Shown piece by piece: positions 1 to 7,370 of a stretch of 8,027 bases of DNA. Source of the DNA: Hyphomicrobiales bacterium (lineage in GTDB: Bacteria > Pseudomonadota > Alphaproteobacteria > Rhizobiales > S144-35); contig WGBT01000323.1 of the NCBI GenBank assembly GCA_015494185.1, positions 1-8,027 on the forward strand, in the 5' to 3' direction. Made by a program: the position numbers and the translations under genes. The notes beneath the pieces were generated by a model. It was not told the DNA's origin. It was given only the letters and a program-made list of their open reading frames with translations, and searched no databases. Numbering within the stretch: position 1 is the first letter of the stretch; each line of letters starts with the position of its first letter.

Positions 1-73
1 ATCTGATTTGCGAATGAGCTTGCAAAAACAAACCTGTCCGCCCGTTTTACCGTTATACCTCGAGATGGGCTTT

Positions 74-127
74 ATTCAAAAGCTCTTGCCGCTTCACAAG
101 ATTCAAAAGCTCTTGCCGCTTCACAAG
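74..127. repeat. Perfect 27-bp tandem duplication downstream of ptsP
   Basis: Positions 74-100 and 101-127 are identical. Each copy begins ATTCAAAAGCTC and ends GCTTCACAAG. There are exactly two full copies with no spacer. The length is a multiple of three, so a plus-strand frame stays open through it, but that frame has no recognisable protein and no ribosome binding site, so I treat the segment as non-coding. It lies beyond the stop of the minus-strand ptsP gene, next to the hairpin at 147-230. Replication slippage is the likely origin (inference). Confidence 0.95.
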
Positions 128-146
128 CTCGCTTCCGATTCACCAA

Positions 147-230
147 AAGGATGGCCCGCCATCCTTCCAGATCCATCGCCGCTCACCCAAGAAAGGGTGA
201 GGCGAGCGACGATGGCTCCGGAAGGATGGC
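147..230 (-). terminator. Branched/alternative hairpin in the ptsP 3' region, possible terminator
   Basis: Two competing pairings share one segment. A short hairpin pairs AAGGATGG (147-154) with CCATCCTT (159-166) across a 4-base loop. Read on the minus strand, its 3' side runs into TTTT, giving a weak intrinsic-terminator look. A long hairpin instead pairs 158-168 (GCCATCCTTCC) with 220-230, then CCATCG (173-178) with CGATGG (210-215), then CTCACCC (182-188) with GGGTGAG (195-201). In the long stem the mismatch next to CCATCG is G-U on the minus strand but C-A on the plus strand, so the structure suits minus-strand RNA, the direction of ptsP. The element starts about 55 bp beyond the ptsP stop. 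The structure is seen directly; the terminator role is inferred. It could also be a dispersed palindromic repeat. Confidence 0.5.
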
Positions 231-284
231 TTGGAGGACACCATGAGCCTATGCAGGGATTGTCTCATAAGAGTGCGTTTGAAC

Positions 285-2543
285 TTATTTTCCTGCTGCT
301 TGCAGCCGCCTTTTCATCGGCCCATCGGGCGCTTCAAGAAAGCCATTGACCCATTTCTTCACCGTTCCCGTATCGATTGAACGGATCATTTCCTTCACCG
401 GACCAATGGCGGCGGGCGACATGGAAAGCGAGCGATAGCCAAGACCGATCAAAACCATGGCCTGTGCCGGATCCCCAGCCATTTCACCACACAGTGTCAA
501 AGGCACTTCCGCCGCCTTGGCGGCATCGGCAATTTCCTTCAAGACTTTGAGAAAGGCTGGATGCAGCGGGTCGAAACGTTGCGCGACCAAAGCATTGTTG
601 CGATCTGCGGCAAAGAGAAACTGTTGCAGATCATTGCTGCCAACCGAGATGAAATCAACCTCGGCCAACAGCTGATCCAATTGCCAAAGCAAAGCCGGCA
701 CTTCAATCATCGCGCCAATCTTCACCTGCTCAGGGAGCGCATGGCCATGACGCTTCAAAAAGGCTTGCTCTTTGTCTATCCAACGCCGCGCCTGGCGATA
801 TTCCGACACGTCGGAAATCATGGGCAACATTAAATCGAGAACTTTCCCAGCCGCCGCCTTCATCAGGGCGCGAACCTGCAGGCGCAATAAGGCAGGACGG
901 TCCAACGCCAGCCGAATCGCCCGATAGCCAAGGGCCGGATTTTCTTCTTTACCGTGGCGCAAATAGGGTAACAGTTTATCGCCGCCAATATCCAAGGTCC
1001 GGAACACCACCGGCTTGTCACCGGCAGCCTGCAACACCGTCTGATACATCTGTTGCTGCCGGTCCTGGCGGGGCAGCGTCGCCGAGATCATGAATTGCAG
1101 CTCGGTACGGAACAGGCCAATCCCATCGGCCCCAGATTCCGCCAAATGGGGCAAATCGACCAGAAGGCCGGCATTCATCAACAGTTTGATCCGAACCCCA
1201 TCACGAGTGACGGCAGGTTGATCGCGCAAGGCGCTATAACGTGCCTGCCGTTGCGCCCGAAACGCGATTTTTTCCTGATAGGCGGCGACGATATCCGCTG
1301 TCGGCCGAATATGGATGGTGCCGGTATCCCCATCGATAATGGCCACATCCCCCGTCTTGGCCAGTGCCAAGACCCGGTCCGCCCCGCTTAAGACCGGCAC
1401 TCCAAGGGCCCGGGCGACAATCAGAACATGAGCACCGTGACCGGCCTGTGACAAAACCAGCCCGCGCAAAACATCCCGATCAAAATCCAACAGCTCCGCC
1501 GGCCCCAATGTCCGGGCCACCAAAATCACATCCTCAACTGAGGCAGCCGCCTCTTGCGCCAACAGCTCCGGACGCCCATCCTGTTCGGCCAGCACCCGCA
1601 ACAACCGATTGGCAAGGTCATTGAAATCCGCCAAACGAGCGCGCAAAAAAGTGCGGCTTCGGCTGTTAAACCTCGCCCGGTATTCATTTTGCACCCGTTC
1701 AATGGCTCCTTCCGCGGTCAATCCGGTCTTGACAGCATCGCGAATTTGCCGCCGCCAACCACTGTCACGGGCAAACATGCGATAGGCTTCCAAAACATCG
1801 CGATGTGCCCCGGTACGCGCCAGATCGACCCGTTGCAACATCCGGTCCAGCTGTTCTTCAAGGGCGGCAAACCCCCGTTCAAGCCGCGCCAGCTCTCCCG
1901 TCACATCTTCAGAAAAGCGTTCCCTGATCTCGATGCGCGGTTCATGAAAGACGATACGCCCACAAGCAATTCCCTCCACCAAAGGATCAACCTCGAGCAT
2001 ATGGGGCAGATCGCGGGCAATGTCGGTTTCAGGATCGATCACATCTTGCAATTCAGATGAGCTCAACAACTCCGCCACAAGCATTGCGGTGGTCTCAAGC
2101 GCTTCGATATCATCCTCGGAATAGCTGACCGGTTCCTGGTTTTGCACGGTCAGCACCCCAATCACATTGCCTTCGCGAATAATGGGAACGCCAAGAAAAC
2201 TGTGTAACGGATCTTCTGCGGTTTCCGGACGGAAGGAAAAAGCCGGATGTTTGGGCGCATCACGAACCGCCACCGGCTCCGCCGTCCGGGCCACCAGCCC
2301 CACCAGTCCCTCATCCCAATCGAGCTGCGTTTGGTGAACAGCGGAAGGCGCCAGCCCCTTGGTGGCGAACAATTCGAGCCGCCCATTCTTCCGCCGGACA
2401 TAGATCGAAGAAACTTCCGCGCCCATGATGGCCGCGATTTCATTGGCAATCCGGCTCAGCTTCTGTTCGGCCTTGTCCTGCCCTTGCATGATTGAACGCA
2501 AGCGCCGCAACAGAATCTGAGATCTGGTTGAAGTTGACACCAT
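285..2543 (-). CDS. ptsP: Phosphoenolpyruvate-protein phosphotransferase PtsP (enzyme I-Ntr)
   Basis: This cytoplasmic enzyme autophosphorylates from PEP and passes the phosphate to the NPr/HPr carrier, which feeds EIIA-Ntr (PtsN) in the nitrogen-related regulatory PTS. With the ATG at 2543 the protein is 752 residues, close to the usual length of about 750. An N-terminal GAF sensor domain (about residues 5-160, with HSFLGVPIIREGNVIGVL) is followed by the helical carrier-binding region (about 200-330). Next is the phosphohistidine domain, where GHGAHVLIVARALGVP places the phosphorylated His near residue 372. The C-terminal PEP-binding barrel holds FRTLDIGGDK, the signature DFISVGSNDLQQFLFAADR (about 630-648) and the catalytic cysteine in LCGEMAGDP (about 685). 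An in-frame GTG at 2594 and ATG at 2585 could add up to 17 residues, but those lie in GC-rich microrepeats and family similarity begins at RSQILLRRLRSIM. The usual TSH before the active His reads GAH here. No PTS partner gene is in the window. Confidence 0.96.
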   Translation of the reverse strand: MVSTSTRSQILLRRLRSIMQGQDKAEQKLSRIANEIAAIMGAEVSSIYVRRKNGRLELFATKGLAPSAVHQTQLDWDEGLVGLVARTAEPVAVRDAPKHPAFSFRPETAEDPLHSFLGVPIIREGNVIGVLTVQNQEPVSYSEDDIEALETTAMLVAELLSSSELQDVIDPETDIARDLPHMLEVDPLVEGIACGRIVFHEPRIEIRERFSEDVTGELARLERGFAALEEQLDRMLQRVDLARTGAHRDVLEAYRMFARDSGWRRQIRDAVKTGLTAEGAIERVQNEYRARFNSRSRTFLRARLADFNDLANRLLRVLAEQDGRPELLAQEAAASVEDVILVARTLGPAELLDFDRDVLRGLVLSQAGHGAHVLIVARALGVPVLSGADRVLALAKTGDVAIIDGDTGTIHIRPTADIVAAYQEKIAFRAQRQARYSALRDQPAVTRDGVRIKLLMNAGLLVDLPHLAESGADGIGLFRTELQFMISATLPRQDRQQQMYQTVLQAAGDKPVVFRTLDIGGDKLLPYLRHGKEENPALGYRAIRLALDRPALLRLQVRALMKAAAGKVLDLMLPMISDVSEYRQARRWIDKEQAFLKRHGHALPEQVKIGAMIEVPALLWQLDQLLAEVDFISVGSNDLQQFLFAADRNNALVAQRFDPLHPAFLKVLKEIADAAKAAEVPLTLCGEMAGDPAQAMVLIGLGYRSLSMSPAAIGPVKEMIRSIDTGTVKKWVNGFLEAPDGPMKRRLQAAGK

Positions 2544-2594
2544 CTCCCCCCGCAGAATTCTCCCCCGCAGACATCCCGCCACCATCCCCCGCAC
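2541..2594 (-). repeat. In-frame CTGCGGGGG microrepeats over the ptsP start
   Basis: On the minus strand CTGCGGGGG occurs at 2570-2562 and again at 2555-2547, and a variant GTGCGGGGG occurs at 2594-2586. The first and last are each followed closely by ATGGTG. The repeats are in frame with ptsP and create three candidate starts: GTG 2594, ATG 2585 and ATG 2543. The purine run GGGGGGAG abuts the ATG at 2543 with almost no spacing, so no start has an ideal Shine-Dalgarno. I favour 2543 because homology begins just after it. Confidence 0.6.
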
Positions 2595-2721
2595 GGCAAA
2601 GGATGCACCACAATTTAGAGCCCATTGACGTTCACCCGGCTTGATCGGCCTGAAAAAACGGCGCGCCTTTCCTCAAACCGAAAGAAACCTTGCCCCCACT
2701 CTTGCTTGCTCTTGCTCATAG

Positions 2722-2751
2722 CTTATACGTTCGCCATAACAGTTTATGACA
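2722..2751 (-). promoter_or_regulatory. Possible ptsP promoter
   Basis: On the minus strand, TATAAG (2727-2722) is a fair -10 box, and a poor -35 (TGTCAT, 2751-2746) lies 18 bases upstream. It is about 180 bp before the ptsP ATG in the 319-bp rsmB-ptsP gap. The rest of that gap shows no gene or strong hairpin that I could find. Promoter calling by eye is unreliable, so this is only a candidate. Confidence 0.2.
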
Positions 2752-2862
2752 TTCGGACCAGCACCGCAAAAAACTCACCATTTCCACGTCTTTCGGCCAC
2801 TTTCCACTGCAAGAGCCTCAGCTGAAACAACCTAGCTCACTTCCGCTGCCCGGCACAAATAG

Positions 2863-4206
2863 CTATTCCCCCTCCCAAGTGAAAGCGCCGGGCATCTGCG
2901 GCGCGGTCTGCGGCTTCTCGCGCACCATTATGGCAATAAAAAAACCATCGGTCTTGTGAGTAAACGGGGTGAGTTGCAAAAAATCTTCGCTTGCAATGGC
3001 CGAGGCCACCGGTTCACCGCGGGTTGCCGCCCACCAATAACGGGCATAGGGCATCACTTTGAAATCGGGGTGGCGTTGGATGAAGGCGATCACCTGGTCT
3101 TCGTTTTCCTGCGGCAACACTGAACAGGTGACATAGACCAGCCGCCCGCCAGGACGCACCAAATGCGCCGCCTGGTCAAGGATGGCCGCTTGCTCGGCGA
3201 TCCTGGCGGTCAGGTTTTGGGGCGACAGCCGCCATTTCGTATCGGGCCGCCGCCGCCAGGTTCCGGTTCCTGAACAGGGAGCATCCACCAGCACGATATC
3301 CATCCGCTCTTGCAAGCCATGAAGCGCCACTTCATCGCCAGGACGCAACACCTGGACATTCTTCACCTCGGCCCGTCTCAGCCGATCGAAAATTCGGCGC
3401 AAACGATAGGGATCCGTATCATAGGCATAAATCTGCCCCTGATTCTCCATCGCGGCAGCCAAAGCCAGCGTCTTTCCACCCGTCCCGGCGCAAAAATCCA
3501 TCACTTGCAGGCCCGGTTTGGCATCGGCCATCAAGGCGGCTAACTGAGACCCCTCGTCTTGCAATTCAAAATAGCCCTGCCCGTGCTCATTCGACGCTTC
3601 CAGCAGCGGCGGTTTTTGTAAGGGGCTGGGATAGGGAATCCGCACTCCCACCGGTGAATAAGGCGTGGCCGCCGCATAGTAGTGCTCAAAGGCTTGGAGG
3701 ATTCTTTCACGATGACTGAGCAGCGTATTGACTCGTAAATCGATCGGCGCCCGTTCGGCCATCGCCTGGGCTTCGGACAACAGCCGCTCCCCAAAGGCGC
3801 GTTCGAACGCCCCCATCAACCACTCTGGAACATTGGCGCGAACCCACAGCGGATCCGCATCGCTCAACTGATAGGCCAAGCCCTCCTCTTCCTCTTCGGT
3901 CAGCGGCGCGGGAGCATATTTCTTGCCATCACACAGCTTGGCAATCTCTTCAAGACTGCGGTTCCAGACCAGCGACAGGGCTCCCAACACCAGGGCGCGG
4001 GGGCTATCACTGCCCATCTTCCAAGCAATCGCCGCCCGGTTGCGCAACATGTCAAACACCAGATTGCCGATCACCGCCCGGTCGGTCGAGCCCGCAAAGC
4101 GATGCGACCGGCCCCAGTCACTTAGCGCCTGGTTCGCCGGCAGGTGATGTTTTTCGATGGCTTCCACAACCTCGATCGCCGCCCTTATTCGCGCCCCTGG
4201 CCGCAT
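2863..4206 (-). CDS. rsmB: RsmB/NOP-family SAM-dependent RNA (cytosine-5-)-methyltransferase
   Basis: This enzyme transfers a methyl group from S-adenosylmethionine to C5 of a cytosine in RNA. For RsmB proper the target is C967 of 16S rRNA, and it acts in the cytoplasm on the small subunit. The protein has 447 residues. A NusB-like helical N-terminal region (about 1-100, with TDRAVIGNLVFDMLRNR) precedes the Rossmann methyltransferase fold. SAM motif I is VMDFCAGTGGKTLALA (about 235-250). Motif IV is VDAPCSGTG, with Cys near 311, and motif VI is VTCSVLPQENE, with the nucleophilic Cys near 361. Both catalytic cysteines are therefore present. The ATG at 4206 has only a weak upstream AAGGA at rather long spacing. 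It follows guaB by about 220 bp on the same strand, and guaB-rsmB adjacency is familiar in alphaproteobacteria. Family membership is firm; the exact target base is inferred from the family. Confidence 0.92.
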   Translation of the reverse strand: MRPGARIRAAIEVVEAIEKHHLPANQALSDWGRSHRFAGSTDRAVIGNLVFDMLRNRAAIAWKMGSDSPRALVLGALSLVWNRSLEEIAKLCDGKKYAPAPLTEEEEEGLAYQLSDADPLWVRANVPEWLMGAFERAFGERLLSEAQAMAERAPIDLRVNTLLSHRERILQAFEHYYAAATPYSPVGVRIPYPSPLQKPPLLEASNEHGQGYFELQDEGSQLAALMADAKPGLQVMDFCAGTGGKTLALAAAMENQGQIYAYDTDPYRLRRIFDRLRRAEVKNVQVLRPGDEVALHGLQERMDIVLVDAPCSGTGTWRRRPDTKWRLSPQNLTARIAEQAAILDQAAHLVRPGGRLVYVTCSVLPQENEDQVIAFIQRHPDFKVMPYARYWWAATRGEPVASAIASEDFLQLTPFTHKTDGFFIAIMVREKPQTAPQMPGAFTWEGE

Positions 4207-4428
4207 CCTCTCAAAAATCCTTTCACAACCAGCAAAATCATCTCCTCGTCACGCAAAACCAGCCCCGGCCATCCCACCCTATCGCTCTCTATGAGACGGC
4301 AGCATGAACCCATGAGATGCAATAGCATTTGCCCAAATCAAAGTTTATCCGGAAAGTCCCAATAGAACCGCCACCACTTCCTTTACGGGAAGCTACACAC
4401 CAAAATACAATTTTAAGAAGAACAAACT

Positions 4429-5925
4429 CTAAATATTGCCCGGATAGTTGGGGCTTTCACGGGTAATGGTGACGTCATGGGCATGACTTTCCCGCAGGGA
4501 AGCCGAAGTGATACGAACAAATTCCGCCCGTTTTTGAAAACTGGCAATATCGGCACTGCCGGTATAGCCCATCGACGAGCGCAATCCGCCAACCAACTGA
4601 TGCAACACACTCGATAACGGGCCTTTATAGGGAACCTGGCCTTCAATCCCTTCCGGGACAAGTTTCAACTGATCGGTCACATCGGCCTGGAAATAGCGGT
4701 CTGCTGAGCCGCGCGCCATCGCCCCCACCGATCCCATGCCGCGATAGGCTTTATAAGAGCGCCCCTGATACAGAAACACTTCACCGGGGCTTTCATCGGT
4801 CCCGGCCAGAAGCGAGCCGATCATCACACAATCCGCCCCTGCGGCAATCGCCTTGGCCAGATCCCCGGAAAACTTGATCCCGCCATCGGCGATCACTGGA
4901 ATGTCGGATTTGCGGGCAACCTCAACAGCCTCCAAAATCGCGGTCAATTGCGGCACGCCGACCCCTGCCACGATCCGGGTGGTGCAAATCGAGCCCGGGC
5001 CAATCCCCACCTTGACCGCATCCGCCCCCGCATCGATCAAAGCTTTGGCGCCTTCCGCCGTGGCAATATTGCCCGCAGCGACCTGCACCGAATTGGAAAG
5101 CCGTTTAATCCGGGCCACCGCATCGAGAACATGTTGGGAGTGGCCATGAGCGGTATCGACAACGATCAAATCAACCCCCGCATCGATCAGCCGTTCGGTC
5201 CGCTCAAAGCCCTTGTCGCCAACCGTGGTAGCCGCCGCCACCCGCAGGCGCCCTTGTTCATCCTTGCACGCCAGCGGATATTGCCGCGCCTTTTCGATAT
5301 CCTTGACCGTGATCAAACCGGTGCAATGAAAATCATCGTCAACCACCAGTAATTTTTCGATCCGATGCTGGTGCAAGAGCTGTTTGGCGGTCTCCATATC
5401 GACATTTTCGCGCACCGTCACCAGCCCCTCCCGGGTCATCAATTCCGAAACCGGCTGCGCCATATTCTTGGCAAAACGCACATCCCGGTTGGTCAGAATG
5501 CCAACCAGTTTACTGCCGCCGGGAGCATCGGGATCAGCAACGACCGGAATCCCTGAAATTCGATGACGCTGCATCAGATCAAGTGCATCCTGTAAGGTGG
5601 CCGTGGGGGCGATCGTCACCGGATTGACCACCATCCCGGACTCATATTTCTTGACTTGCATCACCTGATCGGCCTGGGTTTCGGGATCAAGATTGCGGTG
5701 GATCACCCCAAGCCCCCCTTCCTGGGCCATGGCAATCGCCAACCGCGCTTCGGTCACGGTATCCATCGCCGCAGACAGAATAGGAATATTGAGCGAAATG
5801 CTCCGTGTCACCCGGGAGCGGACACTGACATCACCGGGCAAAATGTTTGAGGCCGCCGGTTTGATAAGCACATCATCGAAGGTCAGAGCCATCGGGGCTT
5901 CAGTAAGGACTTGGCGTTGGGACAT
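4429..5925 (-). CDS. guaB: Inosine-5'-monophosphate dehydrogenase
   Basis: GuaB oxidises IMP to XMP with NAD+, the committed and rate-limiting step of guanine nucleotide synthesis; it is a cytoplasmic tetramer or octamer. From the ATG at 5925 it has 498 residues, a normal length. ALTFDDVLIKPAASNILPG opens the catalytic barrel. A pair of CBS domains is inserted at about residues 98-210 (MQRHRISGIPVVAD; LLHQHRIEKLLVVDD). The NAD/substrate motif VDTAHGHS follows. The active-site loop GIGPGSICTTR carries the catalytic Cys near residue 314, then comes GMGSVGAM, and the mobile flap carries the catalytic Arg-Tyr pair (RYF, about 410). An in-frame ATG at 5970 would add 15 residues unlike the family, with no clear ribosome binding site. 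The ATG at 5925 has a weak AGGG eight bases upstream. It heads the minus-strand group and diverges from the M15 peptidase gene. guaA is not in the window. Confidence 0.97.
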   Translation of the reverse strand: MSQRQVLTEAPMALTFDDVLIKPAASNILPGDVSVRSRVTRSISLNIPILSAAMDTVTEARLAIAMAQEGGLGVIHRNLDPETQADQVMQVKKYESGMVVNPVTIAPTATLQDALDLMQRHRISGIPVVADPDAPGGSKLVGILTNRDVRFAKNMAQPVSELMTREGLVTVRENVDMETAKQLLHQHRIEKLLVVDDDFHCTGLITVKDIEKARQYPLACKDEQGRLRVAAATTVGDKGFERTERLIDAGVDLIVVDTAHGHSQHVLDAVARIKRLSNSVQVAAGNIATAEGAKALIDAGADAVKVGIGPGSICTTRIVAGVGVPQLTAILEAVEVARKSDIPVIADGGIKFSGDLAKAIAAGADCVMIGSLLAGTDESPGEVFLYQGRSYKAYRGMGSVGAMARGSADRYFQADVTDQLKLVPEGIEGQVPYKGPLSSVLHQLVGGLRSSMGYTGSADIASFQKRAEFVRITSASLRESHAHDVTITRESPNYPGNI

Positions 5926-6047
5926 GGCGTCAACCCTGCTTGCTAGAGATTGAAATGGGTTTGCGATCATCAGGCAGATGACGGCCCTGCCCCGCTTTTC
6001 TCAACAAGTTTGGGCCAGCCGCCATAATTCTGCTTTACCAACGCGTC

Positions 6048-6075
6048 ACTATCGCCGCGTCTCATCGCGTAACAA
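6048..6075 (-). promoter_or_regulatory. Possible guaB promoter
   Basis: On the minus strand, TTGTTA (6075-6070) and GATAGT (6053-6048) are separated by 16 bases and lie about 120 bp upstream of the guaB ATG at 5925. Matches to sigma-70 boxes are partial and no operator is evident. This is a weak candidate identified by eye. Confidence 0.2.
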
Positions 6076-6283
6076 TTCGGTTGACATGGGTGTTTATCAT
6101 CAAGTGCAAAGGCTGCATAGATGGCAAAAGACAAAATTCTCTGGCCATGTGCCGCAGTCTGGCCTCCGCGTGCCCCTTTGTCCCTTGATTTGCAATGCGT
6201 CCCCAAGTGGTCTTCAAGAAGGATCGGAACAACATCCCAAAGTGGTATTGAAGGTGATATGAACCAGATAAACCGTGGCAGAA

Positions 6284-6417
6284 CCTTCCTCCCATTCCAT
6301 GATGAGACACTGGCATATTCCGGTCCTTTGTCAAGGGCGCTTAAAAGCGCCGCGAAGCGGTTTCAACCCTTGACAAAGGACCGGAATATGCAAAACCGCT
6401 CACCATGGAATGGAAGG
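6284..6417. repeat. 134-bp palindrome with perfect 25-bp inner arms
   Basis: The inner arms 6313-6337 and 6367-6391 are exact reverse complements over 25 bases (left arm starts GCATATTCCGGTCC, right arm ends GGACCGGAATATGC). The 29-base middle can itself form two small hairpins: GCGCTTAAAAGCGC (6337-6350) and CCGCGAAGCGG (6350-6360). Outside the inner arms, short unpaired stretches are followed by a second pair, 6284-6306 and 6399-6417. These match except for a 4-base insertion and one A/C mismatch that becomes U-G in minus-strand RNA. No transposase and no clear target duplication are visible. It may be a MITE or REP-like element, or a structured RNA or leader. It sits 77 bp before the peptidase start. 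Confidence 0.9.
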
Positions 6418-6480
6418 ACAAGTTTAGGGCAGACCGACAAAGAGCTTACTCTCTTGATGTCAACTCAAGCCTGTTTTTTA

Positions 6481-6487
6481 AGGAGAT
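6481..6487 (+). promoter_or_regulatory. Ribosome binding site fixing the GTG start of the M15 gene
   Basis: AGGAGAT lies with 8 bases between AGGAG and the GTG at 6494. It is the strongest Shine-Dalgarno in the window and supports GTG as the start, giving a protein with a proper signal peptide. Confidence 0.8.
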
Positions 6488-6493
6488 CTTCCT

Positions 6494-7213
6494 GTGCCCT
6501 ATATAAATAATATAAGATTGAAAGATCATTTCATACTTGCAAAACTTGCTGTTTTGGTTTTTGCAGCCTTAAATGGCCCGATAATGGCGCAAACGGTTCA
6601 GGAAGACTCAACAACACGCCTCAGGCCCGCCAGTCTCGGTCATTGGCAACCGATTCCTGAGGCTGTCTGGCAAGCCATGCGCGGGCGATCCTGGCATCCG
6701 CATCTGCCCTGTCCGAAACGCAGCGAGCTGGCCTTGCTCAGCATTCCTTACAGAGATTTCAACGGTCAGCGGCAAATCGGGCAGATGATTGTTGCCCGTG
6801 ATGTTGCTGACGAGGTTTTGCAAGCCTTTGCCATGATCTTCGAGGCCGGTTTCCCGATTGCGAAAATGCAACTCATACACCACTATGACGGTGATGACAG
6901 CCGTTCCATGGCCGCCAACAACACCAGCGCCTTCAACTGCCGGAAAGTGTCGGGAGGACGGCGGATGTCGCAACATTCCTTTGGCCGGGCGATCGACATC
7001 AACCCGATCCAAAACCCCTTCGTCCGCCGTGGCCGGGTTCAGCCTGCCGCCGGGCGGCCCTTCGCTCACCCTTCAATTCGAAAACGCCCAATCCCCGGCC
7101 TCATTCGCCGCGGAGATAGCGTCACCACCGCATTTCGCCGCATCGGCTGGAAATGGGGCGGTCTGTGGCGCCATTCCAAAGACTATCAACATTTTTCCCA
7201 GTCCGGCCGCTAA
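6494..7213 (+). CDS. Exported M15-type zinc peptidase (D-alanyl-D-alanine carboxypeptidase-like)
   Basis: This is probably a periplasmic zinc peptidase of the VanY/M15 type, acting on peptide stems of peptidoglycan (D,D-carboxypeptidase or endopeptidase; exact bond unknown). The 239-residue product starts with a basic segment and a hydrophobic stretch (KLAVLVFAALNGPIMA), a likely signal peptide cut near residue 32. The catalytic core shows the M15 zinc pattern: SQHSFGRAIDIN supplies His161 and Asp168, and WKWGGLWRHSKDYQHF near the C-terminus supplies the base region and His233. The stretch PIAKMQLIHHYDGDDSRSMAANNTSAFNCR is typical of the M15_4 subgroup, so family assignment is good. The GTG start is fixed by AGGAG at 6481. 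It is followed after 233 bp by the exported SH3-domain gene on the same strand, which also suggests a wall-related role. No immunity or van-type regulator is nearby, so a resistance role is not suggested. Confidence 0.88.
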   Translation: MPYINNIRLKDHFILAKLAVLVFAALNGPIMAQTVQEDSTTRLRPASLGHWQPIPEAVWQAMRGRSWHPHLPCPKRSELALLSIPYRDFNGQRQIGQMIVARDVADEVLQAFAMIFEAGFPIAKMQLIHHYDGDDSRSMAANNTSAFNCRKVSGGRRMSQHSFGRAIDINPIQNPFVRRGRVQPAAGRPFAHPSIRKRPIPGLIRRGDSVTTAFRRIGWKWGGLWRHSKDYQHFSQSGR

Positions 7214-7370
7214 ACTAAACCTGGGACCACAAGGGGCAAGGCGAAGACCCTTCCATTCTATCAGATCAGTTTCCAACGAATTAAAGTTGTCTTATTTCCC
7301 ATTCCAAGTTAAGATGGGATGTGTAGACGGCAATGTTTACGCTACTTTCTTATCAAGACGGGGAACGCTC

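Larger units (their letters stand above)
1..284. other. Non-coding region beyond the ptsP stop
   Basis: Apart from the 27-bp duplication (74-127) and the alternative hairpins (147-230), I see no gene here. A 113-codon plus-strand frame from 8 to 349 is open, but it contains the duplication and the hairpin and overlaps the ptsP 3' end. It has no family features and no convincing ribosome binding site, so it is most likely spurious. The neighbouring gene on the left lies outside the window. Confidence 0.6.
5926..6493. other. Divergent intergenic region between guaB and the M15 peptidase gene
   Basis: This stretch of about 570 bp must hold the promoters for guaB (leftward) and the peptidase (rightward). 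A plus-strand open frame of 129 codons from 6121 runs across it, but it crosses the 6284-6417 palindrome, has no recognisable motif and overlaps the peptidase start, so I do not call it a gene. The region also holds a degenerate direct repeat (6201-6218 and 6236-6253, both reading roughly CCCAAGTGGTxTTxAAG). Just before the peptidase RBS is a weak hairpin, CTTGA (6453-6457) with TCAAG (6465-6469), followed by TTTTTT at 6474-6479, which might act as a weak attenuator. I see no RNA gene that I could name. Confidence 0.6.

Noticed and set aside
74..127. CRISPR-like repeat
   Set aside because: Only two copies, directly adjacent with no spacer, and no cas genes in the window.
8..349. 113-codon plus-strand open frame at the window start
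   Set aside because: It is made of a tandem duplication and a hairpin and overlaps the ptsP 3' end antisense. No RBS or family features.
4207..4320. Possible minus-strand short leader peptide (GTG start, about 30 codons) overlapping the rsmB start
   Set aside because: No Shine-Dalgarno, no regulatory codon run and no associated terminator hairpin. An open frame this short is expected by chance.
4207..4428. Terminator or promoter in the guaB-rsmB gap
   Set aside because: Only a 5-bp stem (CTTCC/GGAAG near 4377-4392) without a T-run, and no convincing -35/-10 pair.
6370..6392. TTGACA in the palindrome arm as a promoter for the peptidase
   Set aside because: No acceptable -10 box at 16-18 bp spacing; the match is part of the inverted repeat and appears on both strands.
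6121..6510. 129-codon plus-strand open frame upstream of the peptidase
   Set aside because: It runs through the 6284-6417 palindrome, has no recognisable domain, and overlaps the well-supported GTG start and RBS of the M15 gene.
6494..7213. Vancomycin-resistance VanY/VanX gene
   Set aside because: It shares the M15 zinc motifs, but there is no van ligase or regulator nearby and the subgroup is a common housekeeping-type exported protein.
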